This document shows positions 12,047-16,529 of a DNA stretch of 16,529 nt, one piece after another. Source of the stretch: a bacterium (GTDB lineage: Bacteria; CG2-30-53-67; CG2-30-70-394). The DNA is taken from contig JAJRSX010000021.1 in the NCBI GenBank assembly GCA_024278555.1, forward strand, positions 1-16,529, written 5' to 3'. The notes below the pieces were generated by a model that ran no database searches, had not been told where the DNA came from, and saw only the letters and a list, made by a program, of their open reading frames with translations. The first letter of the stretch is position 1. Each line of letters begins with the position of its first letter. The position numbers were made by a program, and so were the translations under genes.

Positions 12047-15000
12047 ATGCGACTTCTTCTCTGGTACGTCGTCTGGTGTGTGGCATCGGCCTCGGTTGTG
12101 GCGGCGGCGGCCGTGCCGAGCGACGGCCTGCTCGCCGAACGGCGGGCGGCCCTGGAGCAGAGCCTGGCCCGGCTCGACGGCGAGGAGGGGCGCATCGCCG
12201 CCCGCATCGCGGCGCGCGCCCGGCCGGTGAGCGAGCGGGAGGTGGAGCTGGCGCGGCTGGAGGCGGAGCTGGCGCAGGAGGGGGTGGGGGGAGACCTGGA
12301 GGAGGTGGCGATCGCCACCCTGAAGGCGCAGTGGGAGGTCCAACGCGACGGCATCGCCGCGGAGCTAAAGAGCAGAGAGGCGACCACGGGCACGGCGCCC
12401 AAAGGCGAGACCGTGGCAACCCTCGAGGCGCGCCTGGCCGCCCTCGACGCCCTCCTCGCCTCGGATGGGCCGGCCCGGGAGATCGTCGCCCTCCAGCGCC
12501 GCCTGGAGGGACGCCGCGCCGCCCTCGCCGCCCTGCGCGCCCGGCTCCTCGACGAGCGCCACCGTAGCGAGCAGCAGGCGGCGGCGCGGGCGCGGCTCGA
12601 TGCGGAGGCGAAGGGGGCGGCGCGACGGATCGCCGCCCTGGAGGCGGAGCAGCGGGAGGTGGAGGGCCGCCGTACCGGCCTGGAGGAGGAGATCCAGAAG
12701 GCCGAGACGGGCAGCAGAGAGGCGGCGCAGGTTGAGCTCCTGCGCGCCCAGGCCGACCTCGCCGCCCTGGAGGGGTACCGCCTCGCGGAGGCGATCGCCA
12801 CCGCCCGCGCCCACTACACGGCGGTACGCTTCTCCATCGACTTGGAGCAGCGCCGCGCCGCCACCGACCCGAGCGTGGCCACCCCCCGCGCCATCACCCG
12901 ACAGCTCGATGAGGAGCGGCGCCGGGCCGCCACCCTCGAGCACCAGATCGCCGACCTGACGCGACGCCGCGACCTCTACAAGCGGCGCAAGCAGGCCCTG
13001 GAGCGCCAGGCGGAGCTCCTTGCCGCCCTCAAAGAGGAGGGGGCGAACGCCGGACGGGTCTCGGTGGCGCAACGCCGGGCAACGGTGGACAAGACCCTCG
13101 CCCTGGTGGAGGAGCACGCCCGCCTCCTGACCGACAGCCGCGCGGCGGAGACGGCCTTTATCGACGACCTGGAGGAGGCCCTCAGCGGTCGGGAGGATGT
13201 GCGCCTCGGCTACCGCTCACCACGCGCCTGGTCCGTGACCGAGCTCCCAGCGACCGTCGCCGAGCTCGTGACCATGCTGCGCCACCTGGAGCCGGTATCT
13301 CCGACCACCTCGGGGCGGCTGGCTGCCGCCGTTGGGACGGCGCTCCTCGGCCTCCTCCTCGCCGGCGGCGCCCACCGGCTCCGCCTCCGCACCCGCCGGC
13401 CGCGGGCGCGCCTGCGCGAGCGCACGGTGGGCTACCGCGGGGTACGCTCGGTGGTGGCGTTGATCGGCCTGATCATCGGCCTCGCGCCACCGACCTTCGC
13501 CGCCGCCGGGTTCGGCGTGGCGCTCCGGCTCACCCTCCCCGGCCCCCCAGGGCTCGCCCTCCTCTACCTCGTGGGCGCGGCGTGGGCGTCGGCGGCGACG
13601 CGCATCTGCCTCCGCTACCTCCGCTGGGTCCTGCGCGGCGGCCGCATCTTCGCCATCACCGTGGGGCGCCGGCGCGGCTGGCGCTGGTTCGCTCGCCTCG
13701 GCGACCTGGTCTGGTTCTACATGGCGATCTGCTTCGGCCTCGTGGAGCTCGGTGCGCCACCCGCGTCGATCGCCCTGCTCAACGACGGCGCCGCCTTCAC
13801 CACCCTCGTCCTCCTGCCGCTCCTCTGGTGGCGACGGCCGCCGGTCTTCCGGACCTCCGGGTTGGCGTGCCTCTGCTTCAGCCTCCTCCTCCCGGCGGCC
13901 GCCATCCTCCTGCTCATCACCCTGGCCGGGTACCACAACCTGGCCCTGGCGATCACCGTTGGGGCGGCGATCACCCTCGGCCTGATCCTCGCCTGGGGGG
14001 TGGGTACGGTGGTCGCCGCCGACCTCTGGCGCCTCGCGATACCACCCGAGGGACGCCTCGCCCGCCTCGCGTCGCTGAAGGGAGAGGAGGCCGCAAACCT
14101 GGCGCGTACCCTCACCCGCGCCACCTCCCTCATCCTCGCCCTCTGCCTGGTCGTCTGGAAGGACCCGACCCAGGCGCTGTTTGCCAGCCCCCTATGGCGC
14201 CTCCTCGCCGGCGCCCTCCGCCATCCACTGCTGCACATCGGCGGGGTGGAGGTCACCACCCTGTCGCTGGTGCAGGGGGCGCTGATCTTCGCCGCCTTCA
14301 TCTTCGCCTCCCGCCTCCTGCGACGGCTGCTGCGCGACCGCGTCTACCCGCGCACCCGCATCGACGCCGGGGTGCGCAACGCGATCAACAACTTCATCAA
14401 CTACGGGCTGCTCACCCTCGGCGTCCTGGTGGCGCTGCAGGCGGTGGGGATCGAGCTCACCACCCTCACCGTCTTCGCCGGGGCGCTGGGTGTCGGTCTC
14501 GGCTTCGGCCTGCAGAACATCGCCAACAACTTCGTCTCCGGCCTGATTCTGCTGCTGGAGCGGCCGGTGAAGACCGGCGACTACATCGACCTCGGCACCA
14601 CCCGTGGGGTGGTGAAGCGGATCGGCGCCCGCTCCACCCAGATCCGCACCCGCGACAACATCGCCATCGTGGTGCCCAACTCGGAGCTCATCTCCCAGTC
14701 GGTGACCAACTGGTCCCTGGAGGACCCGAAGACGCGCATCCACGTGGGCGTCGGGGTCGCCTACGGCACCGACCCGCACCGGGTGGAGGCGCTGCTCCTC
14801 GGGGTCGCCAAGGCGCACCCCCAGGTCCTCACCGTGCCGCCGCCGCGCATCTGGTTCCAGGACTTCGGCGCCAGCTCCCTCGACTTCGTCCTCCTGTGCT
14901 GGGTGCGCAACCCCGCCACCACCGGCCTGCGTGGCCTCCGCTCGGAGCTGCGCTTTGCGATCACCGACGCGTTCACCAAGGCCGGCATCGAGATCCCCTT

Positions 15001-15088
15001 CCCGCAACGTGACCTGCACATCCGCTCATGGCAACCGCCGCCCGATCAAGCCCCCCTCGACGGCGGCACCGCGCCGGCCGCGGGCTGA
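12047..15088 (+). CDS. MscS-family mechanosensitive channel, large MscK/MscM-like
   Basis: 1013 residues. A signal peptide (about 1-22, MRLLLWYVVWCVASASVVAA) leads into a long periplasmic region (about 25-385) made of Glu/Arg/Ala-rich coiled coil. Then come roughly ten or eleven hydrophobic segments between 424 and 835. The last of these, AGALGVGLGFGLQNIANNFV near 808-830, is the pore-lining TM3 of MscS with its Gly/Ala packing pattern. The cytoplasmic beta and alpha-beta domains follow (about 840-990, ERPVKTGDYIDL, VPNSELISQSVTNW, FPQRDLHIR). The architecture is that of E. coli MscK or MscM: a tension-gated inner-membrane channel that releases solutes on hypo-osmotic shock. The Pro/Ala-rich tail after 995 is non-conserved. 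ATG 12047 has no strong ribosome-binding site but gives a clean signal peptide. K+ regulation, as in MscK, cannot be told from sequence. Confidence 0.9.
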   Translation: MRLLLWYVVWCVASASVVAAAAVPSDGLLAERRAALEQSLARLDGEEGRIAARIAARARPVSEREVELARLEAELAQEGVGGDLEEVAIATLKAQWEVQRDGIAAELKSREATTGTAPKGETVATLEARLAALDALLASDGPAREIVALQRRLEGRRAALAALRARLLDERHRSEQQAAARARLDAEAKGAARRIAALEAEQREVEGRRTGLEEEIQKAETGSREAAQVELLRAQADLAALEGYRLAEAIATARAHYTAVRFSIDLEQRRAATDPSVATPRAITRQLDEERRRAATLEHQIADLTRRRDLYKRRKQALERQAELLAALKEEGANAGRVSVAQRRATVDKTLALVEEHARLLTDSRAAETAFIDDLEEALSGREDVRLGYRSPRAWSVTELPATVAELVTMLRHLEPVSPTTSGRLAAAVGTALLGLLLAGGAHRLRLRTRRPRARLRERTVGYRGVRSVVALIGLIIGLAPPTFAAAGFGVALRLTLPGPPGLALLYLVGAAWASAATRICLRYLRWVLRGGRIFAITVGRRRGWRWFARLGDLVWFYMAICFGLVELGAPPASIALLNDGAAFTTLVLLPLLWWRRPPVFRTSGLACLCFSLLLPAAAILLLITLAGYHNLALAITVGAAITLGLILAWGVGTVVAADLWRLAIPPEGRLARLASLKGEEAANLARTLTRATSLILALCLVVWKDPTQALFASPLWRLLAGALRHPLLHIGGVEVTTLSLVQGALIFAAFIFASRLLRRLLRDRVYPRTRIDAGVRNAINNFINYGLLTLGVLVALQAVGIELTTLTVFAGALGVGLGFGLQNIANNFVSGLILLLERPVKTGDYIDLGTTRGVVKRIGARSTQIRTRDNIAIVVPNSELISQSVTNWSLEDPKTRIHVGVGVAYGTDPHRVEALLLGVAKAHPQVLTVPPPRIWFQDFGASSLDFVLLCWVRNPATTGLRGLRSELRFAITDAFTKAGIEIPFPQRDLHIRSWQPPPDQAPLDGGTAPAAG

Positions 15089-15114
15089 GGAGGGGAGATC
15101 CCTGACAGGGGTTT

Positions 15115-15144
15115 CACCATGAAGAGCATGAAGGCCATGAAGGG
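15115..15144 (+). repeat. Short-period repeat, ACCATGAAGAGC type, second copy
   Basis: Three copies of a 9-nt ATGAAGAGC/GCC unit, with the first 18 nt after CACC identical to the tract at 2554. It begins 26 nt after the stop of the MscS-like gene. No coding sense. Confidence 0.6.
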
Positions 15145-15200
15145 GAATGGGAGTGAGATGCCGCCGCGCTGCGCTTGGCACACCCTACGGAGGCTTCCGA

Positions 15201-15232
15201 CCTTTGCGTCTCTGCGTCTCTGCGCGAGATAG
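15201..15232 (-). repeat. Short-period repeat, ACGCAGAG type, headless
   Basis: On the minus strand CGCAGAGACGCAGAGACG then CAAAGG, a 9-nt period, close to the tract at 2387-2416. It lies about 90 nt before ygfZ. The 233-nt gap 15089-15321 holds only these two tracts and the ygfZ ribosome-binding site. Confidence 0.55.
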
Positions 15233-15321
15233 ACAGCCGATGTTGAAGGGGCCTCCCTGACGCTAGAGCGACACACGAGATCCGGGCTAGACTCGCCGCC
15301 TCCGTCTCCCAAGGAGCTCGC

Positions 15322-16413
15322 ATGGCCGTCACCTCCCTGATCGATCAGCATCGCGCCCTCGACGCCAAGTTCACCCAGATCGCCCCCGACCACGTGGTGG
15401 TCAACCACTACGGCGATCCGGTTGCAGAACACCGCGCGGTGGCCTCCGGCGCCGGCTTCATCGATCGGTACTACCGCTCAAAGCTGCGCATCGCGGGTGC
15501 CGACGCGATCTCCTTTCTCAACGGCCAGGTCACCAACGACCTCGCCCACCTGGAGGTGGGCCACGGGGTGTACGCGGCGGCCACCGACGCCAAGGGGCGG
15601 TGTCTCGGAGATCCGTACATCTACCGCTTCCCCGACTCCCTGATGGTCGACCTGGAGCCGAGCGCCACCGAGCAGACGGTGGCGTCGTGGCAACACCACA
15701 TCATCGCCGACGAGGTGACCATCACCGACCTCTCGGAGGAGATGAACACGGTGAGCGTGGTGGGGCCGCACGCCTTGGAGACCATCCGGTCGGTGGCGGA
15801 CGGCGAGGTCGACGAGCTTGGGCCCCTCACCTTCGCCGGCATCTCCATCGCCGGCCAACAGGTGGTGGTGGCGCGCAGCGACTTCGCCGGGATGGCGGCG
15901 TACGACCTCTTCCTCTGGACCCAGGCGCTGATCCCGGTATGGAACCGCCTCCTCTCCGCGCCCGAGAGGGTCCGGCCGACCCCCTTTGGTGACGCGGCGC
16001 TCTCCACCCTCATGGTAGAGGCGGGGGTGGTGCGTTACGGCCGCGACCTCACCGAGCGCAACCTGCCGCAGGAGGCGGGGATCGAGCAGCGGGCGGTGAG
16101 CTACAACAAGGGGTGCTACCTCGGCCAGGAGGTGATCTGCCGGATCCGCAGCCAGGGCCACGTGAATCGCACCCTCACCGGTCTGGTGGTGTCGGCGGAG
16201 GAGGAGGGCAGGCCTGCGGCCGGCGACAAGCTGATCCATGAGGGCAAGGAGGCGGGCTGGCTTACCCAGGTGGTCGACTCCCCGACCCTCGGCCGCCCCC
16301 TCGCCCTGGGCTATGTAAAGCGCGACCTGGCGCTGCCCGCCACCACCCTGCGGTCGCGCAACCGGAAGGGGAAGGAGTGGCACCTGGAGGTGGTGGCCCT
16401 GCCGGTGGGGTAG
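15322..16413 (+). CDS. ygfZ: YgfZ/GcvT-family folate-binding protein
   Basis: 363 residues. Related to the T protein of the glycine cleavage system but without that job; YgfZ binds tetrahydrofolate and helps maintain certain Fe-S enzymes such as MiaB. The family signature KGCYLGQE is at 263-270, with the essential cysteine at C265. The N-terminal half (RIAGADAISFLNGQVTNDLA around 55-75) is the folate-binding region and the end (about 285-363) is the C-terminal barrel. The start is set by AAGGAG five nt before ATG 15322. The length is somewhat above E. coli YgfZ (326), as in many other proteobacteria. It is monocistronic here, and a heptanucleotide repeat begins three nt after its stop. Confidence 0.92.
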   Translation: MAVTSLIDQHRALDAKFTQIAPDHVVVNHYGDPVAEHRAVASGAGFIDRYYRSKLRIAGADAISFLNGQVTNDLAHLEVGHGVYAAATDAKGRCLGDPYIYRFPDSLMVDLEPSATEQTVASWQHHIIADEVTITDLSEEMNTVSVVGPHALETIRSVADGEVDELGPLTFAGISIAGQQVVVARSDFAGMAAYDLFLWTQALIPVWNRLLSAPERVRPTPFGDAALSTLMVEAGVVRYGRDLTERNLPQEAGIEQRAVSYNKGCYLGQEVICRIRSQGHVNRTLTGLVVSAEEEGRPAAGDKLIHEGKEAGWLTQVVDSPTLGRPLALGYVKRDLALPATTLRSRNRKGKEWHLEVVALPVG

Positions 16414-16416
16414 ATC

Positions 16417-16521
16417 GCGGACAGCGGACAGCGGACAGCGGACAGCGGACAGCGGACAGCGGACAGCGGACAGCGGACAGCGGACAGCGGACAGCGGACA
16501 GCGGACAGCGGACAGCGGACA
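16417..16521 (+). repeat. Heptanucleotide tandem repeat, 15 perfect copies of GCGGACA
   Basis: 105 bases consist of exactly fifteen uninterrupted GCGGACA units with no mismatch, starting three nt after the ygfZ stop. It ends eight bases before the window edge in non-repeat sequence (CAGCGTCG). Open frames through it on the minus strand only reflect the repeat (AVRCPLS units). Confidence 0.97.
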
Positions 16522-16529
16522 CAGCGTCG

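Noticed and set aside
16417-16521. CRISPR array
   Set aside because: The units are 7 nt with no spacers; a simple tandem repeat.
16262-16522. Minus-strand frame with AVRCPLS repeats
   Set aside because: A perfect 7-nt array stays open by chance in all frames; it gives a meaningless seven-residue repeat.

Overview
GC-rich bacterial chromosome fragment, most likely from a proteobacterium. The indications are an RF2 gene with the classical UGA frameshift, HslVU, YgfZ, an MscK-like MscS channel, and the gene order hslV-hslU-(insert)-argB, which I recall from deltaproteobacteria-like lineages. The exact class cannot be fixed from this window. Most genes are housekeeping. The interest lies between them.

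Layout. 1-589: no gene, but inverted and short-period repeats. 590-2284 (+): ABC-class predicted ATPase of unknown role. 2285-2822: no gene, a field of purine-rich repeats followed by a 147-bp element with terminal inverted repeats. 2823-4332: a less GC-rich accessory island with two toxin-antitoxin (TA) modules facing away from each other. One is a MazF/PemK-type pair on the minus strand whose toxin has an in-frame stop. The other is an intact VapBC pair on the plus strand. Between them lies a 130-nt folded sequence that looks like an integron attC site. 4333-4640: more repeats. 4641-5990 (+): TrpB2-type tryptophan synthase beta chain. 6014-6098: REP-like cruciform between convergent genes. 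6203-7301 (-): prfB with an intact programmed +1 frameshift. 7459-7881 (-): small coiled-coil protein. 7882-8334: no gene, repeats and hairpins. 8335-11934 (-): hslV, hslU, a second VapBC module and argB, all co-oriented. 12047-15088 (+): large MscS-family channel. 15322-16413 (+): ygfZ. 16417-16521: fifteen perfect copies of a 7-nt unit just after ygfZ.

The most novel signal is a dispersed intergenic repeat with a repeated architecture: an 11-nt head (GCCTGGAAGGC or a one-base variant), 8-10 nt, then a degenerate purine-rich tract of 8-10 nt period. It occurs five times on both strands. Headless relatives of the tract occur at several more places. The second is the attC-like site between the two TA modules, which suggests that the island is a remnant of a cassette array.

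Functionally, HslV and HslU form one protease, and their genes overlap by four bases. The second VapBC module sits between hslU and argB with its own predicted promoter. RF2 controls its own synthesis through the frameshift. The remaining metabolic genes (trpB, argB) stand without pathway partners in this window.
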